From NCBI RefSeq assembly GCF_001465835.2, contig NZ_CP013661.2, positions 1,163,501 to 1,227,500 on the forward strand: a stretch of DNA of 64,000 nt, given 5' to 3'. The notes under the pieces are model-generated. The model made no database searches, was not told the origin of the DNA, and saw only the letters and a program-made list of their open reading frames with translations. A program made the translations under genes and the position numbers. The first letter of the stretch is position 1, and every line of letters begins with the position of its first letter. This document shows, piece after piece, positions 7,890-16,919 of this stretch. Origin of the DNA: Planococcus kocurii (GTDB lineage Bacteria; Bacillota; Bacilli; Bacillales_A; Planococcaceae).

Positions 7890-8897
7890 TCATTTTTCAG
7901 ATAAATCGAATGCCGATGCCAATAAACGCAATACGTTCATGCGATTTGTTATACCTGAAATGTTCGGGATGATGGTGATTTCATCTGGTTCAAAGTGTTC
8001 AGCAATCTCTTCAATTTGCTCTTTCACCTGTTCAGCGGTACCAATCAACATGCGCTTACGATTGCGTTCGATTTTTTCTTGCTCACTTGCGCTAAAGCCA
8101 CGTTTTCGAGCCGTTTCAATCGATGGATAATAAGGCGGTGGTGAATCCGACTCAATAAACAATAACCACAAATCAAAAGCGGTCGCCAACGCCTCCGCTT
8201 GTTCCATCGTTTCGGCAACTACTGCAAAAACAGCAATGATGACTTGCGGTTGTTGTAAAAATACCGAAGGCTGAAAGTTTGAACGATAAGTTTTTATAAC
8301 ATCCACTGCTTGTTCAGACGGTTTTGCGAAATGCGCATAAGCATAACTCATCCCTTTTTCAGCAGCAAGCCGGGCACTGCCAAATCCTGTACCAAGAAGC
8401 CACAATTCAGGTGCTGTTTCAATCGTCGGCATTACTTGTAAGGCTTGAAAACGATGTTCGCTCGTTGTATCATCTGAAAAATACTTTTGAAGGTCCGTCA
8501 ACTGTTGTTCATAAGGCAACCGTTTTGTTTTGCTTTCATTCAATGCTTCGTTAACGATTCGGTAGCTGCGCGAACGCCCGATGCCGAGATCGATGCGCTC
8601 CGGGTGCAAGGCTTCAAGTAGACGAAAGTTTTCTGCAACTTTATAAGCACTATAATGAGGCAGCATGACACCACCTGAACCGATGCGAATGGTTTTTGTA
8701 GAAGTCGCCAAATGCATCATCAACAGTTCGGGCGAGCTGCCAGCAACTGAGTCGACTTTATGGTGCTCAGCTACCCAAAAACGCTTGAATCCAAGCTTTT
8801 CTGCTAGCTGTGCAAGTTGAGTCGTTTGTTTGAGCGCAACTGACGCTGTCTGCCCTTCATCAATAGGTGAATAATCCAAGACGTTCAGTAGAACCAT
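7890..8897 (-). CDS. LLM-class flavin-dependent oxidoreductase (luciferase-like, MsnO8 type)
   Basis: Bacterial-luciferase-like monooxygenase using reduced FMN from a separate reductase; substrate unknown. Typical segments are VLDYSPIDEG at the start, FWVAEHHKV near residue 40, IRIGSGGVMLPHYSAYKVAENF near residues 75-95, and LEALHPERIDLGIGRS. Start placed at the ATG preceded by AAGGAG at nine bases, giving 335 residues; an upstream ATG has no SD. Monocistronic. Confidence 0.85.
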   Translation of the reverse strand: MVLLNVLDYSPIDEGQTASVALKQTTQLAQLAEKLGFKRFWVAEHHKVDSVAGSSPELLMMHLATSTKTIRIGSGGVMLPHYSAYKVAENFRLLEALHPERIDLGIGRSRSYRIVNEALNESKTKRLPYEQQLTDLQKYFSDDTTSEHRFQALQVMPTIETAPELWLLGTGFGSARLAAEKGMSYAYAHFAKPSEQAVDVIKTYRSNFQPSVFLQQPQVIIAVFAVVAETMEQAEALATAFDLWLLFIESDSPPPYYPSIETARKRGFSASEQEKIERNRKRMLIGTAEQVKEQIEEIAEHFEPDEITIIPNISGITNRMNVLRLLASAFDLSEK

Positions 8898-9099
8898 TTG
8901 CCTGCACTCCTTTTCATTATACTTAAAGCTTAGCATGCAAATCGATGCCCTTTCTACTTTGCTGTCCTACAAATCTTACAGATACACTTCTAACTTAATA
9001 TATCTATTCTGTGACAGCCGCCGCAATTTAACAGTTATTTCCGAATCGCTTCAGTTCCCCTTTTTCTGACATTCTATTACACTAAAGATAATAAAAATG

Positions 9100-9113
9100 G
9101 AAAAGCGCTTACA
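9100..9113. promoter_or_regulatory. Putative cre (CcpA) site upstream of msrAB
   Basis: GAAAAGCGCTTACA matches 12 of 14 positions of the consensus TGAAANCGNTNWCA-type site, including the CG core. It lies 34 bases before the msrAB start, after a possible -10 (GATAAT), a position expected to repress. Confidence 0.45.
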
Positions 9114-9146
9114 CGTCCCTCCACCAAGAAAGGCAGGAGCTTCACT

Positions 9147-10286
9147 ATGAAAAAACTCTCATTTGCAGGTTTTATTGTTTTAGTATTATTGGTGCTTTCA
9201 GGCTGTTCTACTTCGAATGCTTCCGAGTCTAGCAGTTCAGCTTCTGGGCAAGCAACCAATACAAGCACTTCTAAATTTCCGGATAATCCGAATGTGGATC
9301 TCGAGTTCGATACCGATAAATTGCAGGATATCTATTTGGCCGGCGGCTGCTTCTGGGGAGTCGAAGCTTATATGGCACGCGTTTACGGCGTTTATGATGT
9401 GACGTCAGGTTATGCCAATGGCAATACCGAAAATCCGACTTACGAAGAAGTTATCCGTGAAAACACTGGACATGCTGAAACCGTTCACGTTCGTTACGAC
9501 CCAGAGCGTGTCGATTTGGAGAAGCTACTCGGCCATTACTTCATGATTATCGATCCAACACTCTTGAATCAGCAAGGCAATGATCGCGGCGAACAATACC
9601 GCACAGGAATTTATTATGAAAATGAAGACGATCGAGCTGTTATCGATAAGGTTTTCGCAGCCCAAAAAGAGCGCTACGATGAGCCGATTGTGACAGAAGT
9701 TGAACTGCTGGATAATTATTATTTAGCTGAAGAATACCATCAAGATTACCTTGAAAAAAATCCAGATGGCTACTGTCATGTTGAGTTTGATACGTTAGAA
9801 GGTCAAGACGTAGAAGGAGATGCACAGTCGGTAATCGACCCGACACTTTACCCGAAACCGAGTGACGAAGAACTAAAAGCAACATTGACTGATATTCAAT
9901 ACGATGTGACACAAAAAGACGATACGGAGCGCGCTTTTTCTAGCGAATACGACGGCTTTTATGAGCCCGGTATTTATGTAGATATCACTACTGGAGAACC
10001 GCTTTTCTCTTCTGCAGATAAATACGATTCCACAACAGGATGGCCGAGTTTCACGAAGCCAATCGATCCGGCAGTTGTCACCGAGCATGATGACGGTTTT
10101 CTCTTCCTGCAACAAACCGAAATCAGAAGCCGTGCTGGCGATAATCATTTAGGCCACGTTTTTACTGACGGTCCGGAAGACAAAGGTGGCTTACGCTATT
10201 GCATGAACGGTGCAGCGCTATTGTTTGTACCTGAAGCAGATATGGAAGCAGAAGGCTACGGCTTTTTGTTAGATAAAGTAAATTGA
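9147..10286 (+). CDS. msrAB: Lipoprotein MsrA-MsrB methionine sulfoxide reductase fusion
   Basis: Two-domain repair enzyme reducing both S and R methionine sulfoxide, predicted outside the membrane. A lipoprotein signal peptide (MKK then hydrophobic, lipobox LSGC, Cys at about residue 20) and a Ser-rich linker precede MsrA, with catalytic Cys in [11 protein letters not shown] near residue 70. MsrB follows from about residue 235 ([18 protein letters not shown], catalytic Cys in RYCMNGAAL). The two CxxC zinc pairs of many MsrBs are absent: the first position reads [13 protein letters not shown]. An electron-donating thiol partner must be encoded elsewhere. A cre-like site lies upstream. Confidence 0.9.
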   Translation: MKKLSFAGFIVLVLLVLSGCSTSNASESSSSASGQATNTSTSKFPDNPNVDLEFDTDKLQDIYLAGGCFWGVEAYMARVYGVYDVTSGYANGNTENPTYEEVIRENTGHAETVHVRYDPERVDLEKLLGHYFMIIDPTLLNQQGNDRGEQYRTGIYYENEDDRAVIDKVFAAQKERYDEPIVTEVELLDNYYLAEEYHQDYLEKNPDGYCHVEFDTLEGQDVEGDAQSVIDPTLYPKPSDEELKATLTDIQYDVTQKDDTERAFSSEYDGFYEPGIYVDITTGEPLFSSADKYDSTTGWPSFTKPIDPAVVTEHDDGFLFLQQTEIRSRAGDNHLGHVFTDGPEDKGGLRYCMNGAALLFVPEADMEAEGYGFLLDKVN

Positions 10287-10291
10287 TTTAC

Positions 10292-10626
10292 ACTGCCCTC
10301 AGGTCGTAGACAAAAGAATTTTTACGTTAATTAAAGAATAAATAGTCGCTGCATCTTGGATATACTGGATTCTGTGCTCCATGCGGACGCTTTCCGCGGA
10401 CGAAGTGCTGAGCCTTCTCGTCGTAAGCTTCTGCGGGGTCTCATCACTTCGTTCTTCCGCAGGAGTCACCGCATTGCGCTCCGAATCCTTGAGAGAGTGC
10501 TTATGAAAAGTAGATTCGTTAGGTACTCTCGCTGATTTGAGACCGCGGAAAGCAAAGTGGCCGGACCGGTTGGATTATGCACGACTATTTATTTTTTATA
10601 GACTTTGTCTACAGTCTAAGGGCAGT
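10292..10626. repeat. ~335-bp palindromic element with terminal and nested inverted repeats
   Basis: The outer arms (10292-10314 and 10604-10626) match at 19 of 23 positions and begin ACTGCCCT and end GTAGACAAA. A second arm pair, AATAAATAGTCG-TGCAT, lies at 10337-10354 and 10577-10593. A third pair (ATGCGG..CGCGGA CGAAGTG) lies at 10381-10409 and around 10446-10475. No open frame or transposase was found, so this looks like a MITE-like or structured interspersed repeat. The core resembles GC-rich palindromic repeats I know from other Bacillaceae genomes. Confidence 0.7.
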
Positions 10627-10651
10627 CAGCATTTAGCTGACTGCCCTTTTT
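10618..10651 (+). terminator. Terminator formed at the right end of the repeat element
   Basis: GGGCAGTCAGC pairs perfectly with GCTGACTGCCC across a 5-base loop, followed by five T. It can terminate msrAB transcripts reading through the element. Confidence 0.85.
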
Positions 10652-10713
10652 CTATTTATAGCTGGTGAATTATGAGACTCAGAAATACTCACTTTAGATA
10701 GAATCGCCAGTGG

Positions 10714-10957
10714 CTACACGGCTGCTTCCGCTTTTCTTCTTTGTCTAGACTCCAGCAGCCAGATTCTAGGGTCATAAGCCACTCTGGCTGTGCGGCAAAG
10801 TACGCCACTTCGCCAGCGCGTCTTATGCCCGTCGAATCTACACGGCTGCTTCCGCTTTTCTTTGTCCAGACTCCAGCGCCCAGCTCTGTGGCAAAGTGCG
10901 CCACTTCGCTAGTCTGTCTTATGCCCGGCAGAGCTACACGGGCGCTTCCGCTTTTCT
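10714..10957. repeat. Tandem GC-rich intergenic repeats (CTACACGG..GCTTCCGCTTTTC units)
   Basis: Units start with CTACACGG at 10714, 10838 and 10934 (124- and 96-base steps; the third is only the first ~24 bases). Shared blocks are GCTGCTTCCGCTTTTC, AGACTCCAGC, GGCAAAGT-CGCCACTTCGC and GTCTTATGCCCG. This matches a widespread repeat type in Bacillaceae intergenic DNA. Open frames through it are spurious. It ends five bases before the metH stop codon. Confidence 0.8.
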
Positions 10958-10961
10958 ACTA

Positions 10962-13900
10962 TCAGTCAACTACAAAATACCTGGCATCTGGATGCGCAAA
11001 TACGATTGCGGACACGGATGCTTCGGGGTCCATCATATATTCTTCGGTTAAATGCACGCCGATGTCTTCGGGTTTGATCAAGTTAAATAATTTGGCTTGG
11101 TCTTCTAAGTTCGGGCACGCGGGGTAACCGAATGAGAAGCGCTGGCCTTGGTATTTGGCGGCAAAACGGTCGCGCATGGAGAAATCGGTTGTATCTGGGA
11201 AGCCCCATTGATCGCGTATTTCTTGGTGGATGCGTTCAGCAAAACCTTCTGCGAGTTCAAGTGCTGTTGCTTGCAGTGCATGGCTTTCTAAAAATTTGCC
11301 TTGTTCTTTCAGGCGTGTTGCTTGTTCGCGTACGCCAAAGCCTGCAGTTACTTGCATAAAGGCCACGTAATCCATTTCGCCACTGTCGACTGATTTTAAG
11401 TAATCGGACAAGCATAAGAATGGTAACGCGGATTGGCGTGGAAATGTAAATCGTTCGATTTCTGTTTTGCCATCAGCAGGGTCATAAACGATGACATCGT
11501 CTCCGTCACTTTGAGCTGGGAAAAATTGATACAGCCCTGATGGTTTTAACAGTCCTGATCCTAAAAACTCGGTCGTCAGTTCATGAAGCTGAATAGCACG
11601 CGGATCGCCTTTCGCTAACGTATTATCGTTATAGCCTTTTAATCCAAGGTGATGACCAATCAACGTGCGCATATTGACGTATGGATACAAATGAGCCACA
11701 GAATACTCTTTCAATACGTGACGACGCAAATCGTTCGGCACGTAAACCGTAACATCTTCGCGTACCGTTTTCACTGGTTTTTCAGCAACGGCAACAGCGG
11801 GCTTTGCTGCTCGCACTGCTTCAGAGGCTTGGCGTTTTTCTTGTTGTGCATCCAACTCTAGCAGCAACTCTGCTTTTCCGGCACCGCTTTGCAGCCGATT
11901 TGCTAGGTCTAATCCTTGCATCGCATCTTTCGCGTAAATGACCGGCCCGTCGTATTCCGCTGAAATTTTGGTTTCGGTAAAGCGTCTCGACAATGCCGCC
12001 CCGCCCACTAAAATGGGTACATCAATGCCCGCTTCTTTAAAGTCTTGCGCGGTGATGACCATTTGCTTCGCCGACTTAACGAGTAACCCCGACAAGCCAA
12101 TCATATCTGGTTTTTCTTTTCGAATTACTTCGATCAAGGTAGCCGGCGTCACTTTAATCCCAACATCAATCACTTTAAAGCCGTTATTGCTTAAGATAAT
12201 TTCCACTAAGTTTTTACCGATGTCATGAACATCGCCTTTAACAGTAGCCAAAACGATTTTCCCTTTTCCAGAATCGTCTTCTTTTTTCTCCATAAACTGC
12301 TCAAGAAATGACACGGCTGCTTTCATGACGCCTGCACTTTGCAGCACTTCCGCAACAATTAATTGGTTGTCATTAAACAAGCGCCCTACTTCCGCCATAC
12401 CTTTCATCAACGGTCCATTAATGACATCAAGCGGTTCATCATACATCTCTAGTGCTTTTTCCAAATCTGGAATCAACCCTTCTTTTGTTCCTTCTATAAT
12501 ATAGTAAGCGAGTCGATCTGGTACTGTTTTCGGAATATCATCTTCTGTTTTTTCTTTTTTCTTATCGCGGTAAAAAGCCGTAAAGTCAGCTAAAGTTTCA
12601 TCTGTTGTCGTAAACAGCAATTCATTAGCCATATCGATTTCCTGTTTTGGAATGGATGCATAACGCTCTAACTTTTCCGTATTGACGATGGCATAGTCCA
12701 AACCTGCCTGCGTGCAATGGTACAAATACACGGCATTTAACACTTCACGACCAACCGGTGGTAAGCCGAATGAAACGTTACTAACACCTAAAATCGTCAA
12801 TGCGCGTGGCAGTTTTTCTTTAATTAACCGAATACCTTCAATCGTTTCTACTGCAGAACCAATGTATTGCTGATCGCCCGTACCGACTGGGAATACCAGT
12901 GGATCAAAAATGATGTCTTCCGGTGCTAGCCCCCATTTATTGACCAGCAAGTCATATGACCGTTCGGCTATTTCCAACTTACGCTCACGCGTGACCGCCA
13001 TCCCAACTTCGTCGATTGTACCCACAACGACTGCCGCACCATATTTTTTCACGAGTGGCATCACCGCATCAAAACGCTCTTCTCCGTCTTCTAGATTAAT
13101 TGAGTTGATAATCGCTTTTCCTTGTGAAAATTTCAATGCGACTTCAATCACTTCTTCGTCTGTAGAATCGATAACGAGCGGTACTTTTACTTTTTTGACG
13201 ACTTCTTTCATGAATTTTGTCATGTCTTCAACTTCGTCACGATCCGGATTTGCTAAACAAATATCAATAACGTGCGCTCCGTTTTTCACCTGTGCGCGAG
13301 CAATTTCAGATGCTTCTTCAAATTGGCCATCGACTATTAATCGTTTAAATTTACGAGAACCAATAACATTCGTCCGCTCTCCGATAAACAAAGGACGCAT
13401 CGTTTCGTCGTATTGCAAAGGCTCAATTCCAGACACGACATGACCGCGCTCAACAGGGTCTGGTTTTCTCGGTGGCAATCCGTCCATAGCCAAACGCACT
13501 GCTTTAATATGTTCCGGTGTGGTCCCGCAACAACCACCGACGACGTTCAGCCACCCTTTATCTGCAAAACCTTTTAATTTTTTCGCAAGTGATTCGGGTG
13601 TTTCGTGATAATGACCGTCTTCATCTGGCAAGCCTGCATTTGGGTAACAACTAACATAGCCGTCCGACAGCTCTGACAGCGAACGAATATGGTCTGTCAT
13701 AAATTCTGGACCTGTTGCACAGTTTAACCCGACGGATAGCGGCTTGACATGTTCAATGGAAATGTAAAACGCTTCAATGCTTTGACCGGCAAGTGTCGTC
13801 CCCATCGGTTCAATCGTTCCGGACACCATAATCGGCAATTCGATTCCCGTTTCTTCAAAAGCTTGTTTAATGCCAATTGTCGCCGCTTTCACATTCAACA

Positions 13901-14399
13901 TGTCTTGACTGGTCTCGAGCAAGATGAGATCTGCTCCGCCTTCAACAAGTGCCTTGGCTTGCACGTAAAAATTTTCCAGCATGACATCAAATGTGACGCC
14001 ACCCGTTACAGACAAAGTTTTCGTTGTCGGTCCAATCGCACCTGCCACAAAACGAGGCCATTCCGGGGTGGAAAATTCAGCAGCCGCTCGTTTCGCAATT
14101 TCGACTGCGCGTCTATTAATATCCGCCGCTTGGTCACCGATTCCGTATTCGTCCAAAACAATCGGTGTACCTCCAAATGTATTGGTGCAAAGAATATCGG
14201 CTCCAGCTTCAAGATAAGCCGTATGGATATTTTGAATAACATCCGGTCGGACAATGTTCAAGTATTCATTGCAGCCGTCAAATTCTTCTCCGCCAAATTC
14301 TTCAGGTGACAGATCGGCATTTTGAATCATCGTCCCCATCGCTCCGTCGATAATTAAGATTCTTTTTTCAAGCTGTTGTTCAATAAGATGTTTGGACAT
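10962..14399 (-). CDS. metH: Cobalamin-dependent methionine synthase MetH
   Basis: Transfers the methyl group of 5-methyltetrahydrofolate to homocysteine through methylcobalamin. Domains in order: homocysteine-binding (about 1-320, zinc cysteines in GGCCGTT near residue 290), pterin-binding (about 340-600, FIGERTNVIGSRKF), helical cap (about 640-710), cobalamin-binding with the axial His in GDVHDIGKN near residue 725, and C-terminal S-adenosylmethionine activation domain (about 900-1145, ending with GYPACPNLEDQ). Full length at 1145 residues. Its start overlaps the end of yitJ by 20 bases, so both are read from the S-box leader. Its own ribosome site is weak, suggesting translational coupling. 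Confidence 0.96.
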   Translation of the reverse strand: MSKHLIEQQLEKRILIIDGAMGTMIQNADLSPEEFGGEEFDGCNEYLNIVRPDVIQNIHTAYLEAGADILCTNTFGGTPIVLDEYGIGDQAADINRRAVEIAKRAAAEFSTPEWPRFVAGAIGPTTKTLSVTGGVTFDVMLENFYVQAKALVEGGADLILLETSQDMLNVKAATIGIKQAFEETGIELPIMVSGTIEPMGTTLAGQSIEAFYISIEHVKPLSVGLNCATGPEFMTDHIRSLSELSDGYVSCYPNAGLPDEDGHYHETPESLAKKLKGFADKGWLNVVGGCCGTTPEHIKAVRLAMDGLPPRKPDPVERGHVVSGIEPLQYDETMRPLFIGERTNVIGSRKFKRLIVDGQFEEASEIARAQVKNGAHVIDICLANPDRDEVEDMTKFMKEVVKKVKVPLVIDSTDEEVIEVALKFSQGKAIINSINLEDGEERFDAVMPLVKKYGAAVVVGTIDEVGMAVTRERKLEIAERSYDLLVNKWGLAPEDIIFDPLVFPVGTGDQQYIGSAVETIEGIRLIKEKLPRALTILGVSNVSFGLPPVGREVLNAVYLYHCTQAGLDYAIVNTEKLERYASIPKQEIDMANELLFTTTDETLADFTAFYRDKKKEKTEDDIPKTVPDRLAYYIIEGTKEGLIPDLEKALEMYDEPLDVINGPLMKGMAEVGRLFNDNQLIVAEVLQSAGVMKAAVSFLEQFMEKKEDDSGKGKIVLATVKGDVHDIGKNLVEIILSNNGFKVIDVGIKVTPATLIEVIRKEKPDMIGLSGLLVKSAKQMVITAQDFKEAGIDVPILVGGAALSRRFTETKISAEYDGPVIYAKDAMQGLDLANRLQSGAGKAELLLELDAQQEKRQASEAVRAAKPAVAVAEKPVKTVREDVTVYVPNDLRRHVLKEYSVAHLYPYVNMRTLIGHHLGLKGYNDNTLAKGDPRAIQLHELTTEFLGSGLLKPSGLYQFFPAQSDGDDVIVYDPADGKTEIERFTFPRQSALPFLCLSDYLKSVDSGEMDYVAFMQVTAGFGVREQATRLKEQGKFLESHALQATALELAEGFAERIHQEIRDQWGFPDTTDFSMRDRFAAKYQGQRFSFGYPACPNLEDQAKLFNLIKPEDIGVHLTEEYMMDPEASVSAIVFAHPDARYFVVD

Positions 14400-16239
14400 G
14401 GCTGCGATCGCTCTCTTTCTGTTGATCTAGTTGTCGAATATACCGAATCAATTCCACGGTCATGTCGTAACGGACAAACGGTGTGATCAAGTAAATACCG
14501 TTGAATAGCTCTGCTGCTGTGTCAATCAATTCTTTAGCGATTTGAATGCCTTCCGCTGTTGCACGGTCCTTGTCATCTCCACATGCACGCATGCGTTCAA
14601 GTGCGTCTTCTGACAACTTGATACCCGGCACTTCATGATGCAAAAATTCAGCACTGCGAATACTAGTCAACGGCATTACCCCAATAAAAATGGGCGTATT
14701 CAAATGCTTTGTCGCTTCGTACATTTCAATGATTTTTTCTTTTGTGTATACGGGCTGCGAAATAAAATAATCCGCTCCGCTTTCAATTTTCTTCTCAAGT
14801 CTTGCTACGGCTCGGTCAAGCACGCGAACATTCGGATTGAACGCTGCAGCGACAGAGAAATTAGCTTTTTTCCGTAGCGGTTTACCAGAAAACGAAATGC
14901 CTTCATTTAGTTTTTTGATCAATTGAATCAATTCCATACTGGACACGTCATAAACGCTTGTCGCTCCTGGGAAATCTCCAACTTTGGTCGGATCGCCCGT
15001 GACAGCGAGAATGTCGTGCATACCGAGTGCATCGAGTCCCATCAAATGTGACTGCAAACCAATTAAGTTGCGGTCGCGACACGTAATATGAGCGAGCGGC
15101 CGAATTTTTTCTGTGTGCTTGAGGATCGAGCCCATTGCCATATTACTAATACGCGGCGACGCTAATGAATTATCGGCCATGGTGACAGCATCCACACCTT
15201 CTTCATGCAAAGCGACAGAGCCTTCAAGAAATTTTGTGACGTCCAAATGACGTGGCGTATCGAGTTCCACAATAATGGTTCGTTGTGTTTTCGCTTTTTC
15301 GTGAAGCGGCTTTACTTCTAGCGCTTCGGCCTCTCGGATGACAATCGGCTTTCTTTTGGTTACTTCTTTATAAAAAATCGGCGGTAACTTACCGAGGTGT
15401 TTTTTCACCGCTTCAATATGCTTTGGTGTTGTACCACAGCAACCGCCAATCAAGCGAACGCCTTCTTGTCTTAACAATAAAGCAGCACGTCCGAAATAAT
15501 CTGCTTCTGATTCGTAAACAATCCGCCCATCTTCTACGTCAAGCAGGCTAGCATTTGGGTATGCAGAAAGAAAAGCTTTTTCGGGTAAGGTTACTTCTTC
15601 AAAAGCTTGAATTGTATGATGCGGTCCTAGACGACAATTGACACCAACAATGTCTGCTCCAAGTGATTCTAGTTGATGCAAAGCGTCATTCAATGACATG
15701 CCGTTTTGCAAAATACCCGGGTCATGCATCGATACTTGTGCAATCAATGGGGTGTCTGTGATGCCTTTCAAATGTTTAACAGTTGCTGCTAATTCTTCAA
15801 AATCGTAATAAGTTTCGAGTAGTAGGCCGTCGGGATCGCCCGCAAGCAACTGACTCGCTTGCTGGTCGACCATCGCAATGATTTCCTGCAAGGTGGCGTC
15901 ACTTTTACGAATTCCGCGAATGCCGCCAATCGTTCCAAAGACAAATTGACCACCCGGTGCTGCTGCGCGTTTCGCAATTTCAATAGCAGCTTTGTTGATG
16001 TCTGCAACTTGTTCATCTAATCCGTAACGAGCAAGTTTGAGTGCATTAGCCCCGTACGTATTGGTTTGAATGATATCTGCTCCAGCTCTGATATAGTCTT
16101 GATGAATCTTTTCGATTACTTCCGGGCGCTGTAAATTCAATTCCTCGTTGCAATACTCAATGCCATACGAATACAGCAAGGTTCCCATGCCACCGTCCGC
16201 CGTCAAAATTTTCGTCTTCAGTTCATCTAATAAACCCAT
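14380..16239 (-). CDS. yitJ: Bifunctional homocysteine S-methyltransferase / methylenetetrahydrofolate reductase (YitJ)
   Basis: The N-terminal half (about 1-290) is a homocysteine S-methyltransferase domain with zinc cysteines in GGCCGTT near residue 268. The C-terminal half (about 320-600) is a MetF-like flavoprotein that reduces 5,10-methylene-THF to 5-methyl-THF; segments LAHITCRDRN, DILAVTGDP and ADYFISQPVYT are visible. It supplies methyl-THF to the overlapping metH product. The ATG lies 8 bases after AGGGGG. Expression should be switched off by S-adenosylmethionine through the upstream riboswitch. Confidence 0.94.
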   Translation of the reverse strand: MGLLDELKTKILTADGGMGTLLYSYGIEYCNEELNLQRPEVIEKIHQDYIRAGADIIQTNTYGANALKLARYGLDEQVADINKAAIEIAKRAAAPGGQFVFGTIGGIRGIRKSDATLQEIIAMVDQQASQLLAGDPDGLLLETYYDFEELAATVKHLKGITDTPLIAQVSMHDPGILQNGMSLNDALHQLESLGADIVGVNCRLGPHHTIQAFEEVTLPEKAFLSAYPNASLLDVEDGRIVYESEADYFGRAALLLRQEGVRLIGGCCGTTPKHIEAVKKHLGKLPPIFYKEVTKRKPIVIREAEALEVKPLHEKAKTQRTIIVELDTPRHLDVTKFLEGSVALHEEGVDAVTMADNSLASPRISNMAMGSILKHTEKIRPLAHITCRDRNLIGLQSHLMGLDALGMHDILAVTGDPTKVGDFPGATSVYDVSSMELIQLIKKLNEGISFSGKPLRKKANFSVAAAFNPNVRVLDRAVARLEKKIESGADYFISQPVYTKEKIIEMYEATKHLNTPIFIGVMPLTSIRSAEFLHHEVPGIKLSEDALERMRACGDDKDRATAEGIQIAKELIDTAAELFNGIYLITPFVRYDMTVELIRYIRQLDQQKESDRSHVQTSY

Positions 16240-16261
16240 CTACTCAACCCCCTATATATAC

Positions 16262-16291
16262 AAAAAAAGCCTCCATGAAAAAGAAGGCTTT
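16262..16291 (-). terminator. Attenuator terminator of the S-box leader
   Basis: On the minus strand AAAGCCT pairs with AGGCTTT and is followed by a T-run, 22 bases before the yitJ start. It is the expression platform of the riboswitch. Confidence 0.85.
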
Positions 16292-16416
16292 ACGATATCA
16301 AACTCGTTCCTTTTCATCTGTCAGGCAATCTCTTGCCTGCTGGATTTAGCACCTGACCTTTCGGCTGGTTGCTGAAGCGTCATAGGGCCAGTCCCTCAAC
16401 TTCTCTCGATAAAGAT
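16292..16416 (-). promoter_or_regulatory. SAM-I (S-box) riboswitch aptamer controlling yitJ-metH
   Basis: On the minus strand the leader shows CTTTATCGAGAGAAG, then GAGGGACTGGCCC, TATGACGCTTCAGCAACC, AAGGTCAGGTGCTAAATCC and a final helix around GGCAAGAGATTGCC. These are the conserved S-box blocks in the right order (P1, P2 with kink-turn, P3, P4). It is followed by a terminator and the methionine genes. SAM binding should favour termination. Confidence 0.95.
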
Positions 16417-16443
16417 TCACTATTCAGTTTTAGTATTCTTAGT

Positions 16444-16472
16444 ATAGTACAGGTATCTATTGGTCAGGTCAA
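16444..16472 (-). promoter_or_regulatory. Promoter of the yitJ-metH transcript
   Basis: TTGACC, exactly 17 bases, TACTAT on the minus strand, about 30 bases upstream of the riboswitch 5' end. Confidence 0.75.
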
Positions 16473-16479
16473 TATATTT

Positions 16480-16854
16480 TGTTAGAAAAAAATGAACTTT
16501 CTGTGAGTTTCTTTAAAAACAGAATCCTTTTATTCTTTAGAAGCTGTTAACGGTTTTTCGCCGCCCCCCTATTCTTTCTCATCTCTACATCTGTTTATTT
16601 ATTGTACAAACCATTTCAGTAAATACTGGATCAGTAAGTAAATCAGCAGAAGAGTTACATGCTTATTCATAAGGACAGTAACATACAGTCACTTGGAAAA
16701 TGTTCGATCAAAAACAATGGCACCTTTATGTATATTATGAAAATGTTCTAGGCTTCTGGCCGATCAGAATCCAGTTATGTATGCACTTGGTTTAGCCAAG
16801 ACACTTGGGCAAAACCCTAACACCGCTGCCACTTCATCAGCTCGCTTGCGACTC
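16480..16854. other. Gene-free stretch, no supported feature
   Basis: About 375 bases between the yitJ promoter and the terminator of the next minus-strand gene. Two short plus-strand frames (31 codons from 16700; a stretch around 16775-16900) have no ribosome site and no family resemblance. They might be decay products of an old gene. No RNA gene or repeat was recognised. Confidence 0.4.
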
Positions 16855-16894
16855 AAAAAACCTATCTGGATTAAAAACTTCCGACAGGTTTTTC
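16855..16894. terminator. Terminator downstream of the 195-aa gene
   Basis: AAAAACCT-TC-GG pairs with its near complement ending in AGGTTTTT, with one mismatch and a rather long loop. It can act in both directions. Confidence 0.55.
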
Positions 16895-16919
16895 TATAAG
16901 TATACTGTCTTCTTCTTCT

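Noticed and set aside
10689..11127. Open frames through the repeats next to metH
   Set aside because: They follow the GC-rich repeat units and overlap metH antisense; no start signals.
13749..14309. 186-codon plus-strand frame within metH
   Set aside because: Antisense shadow of the well-conserved metH coding sequence.
16700..16795. 31-codon plus-strand frame
   Set aside because: No spaced ribosome site, no conservation evidence; composition alone is insufficient.
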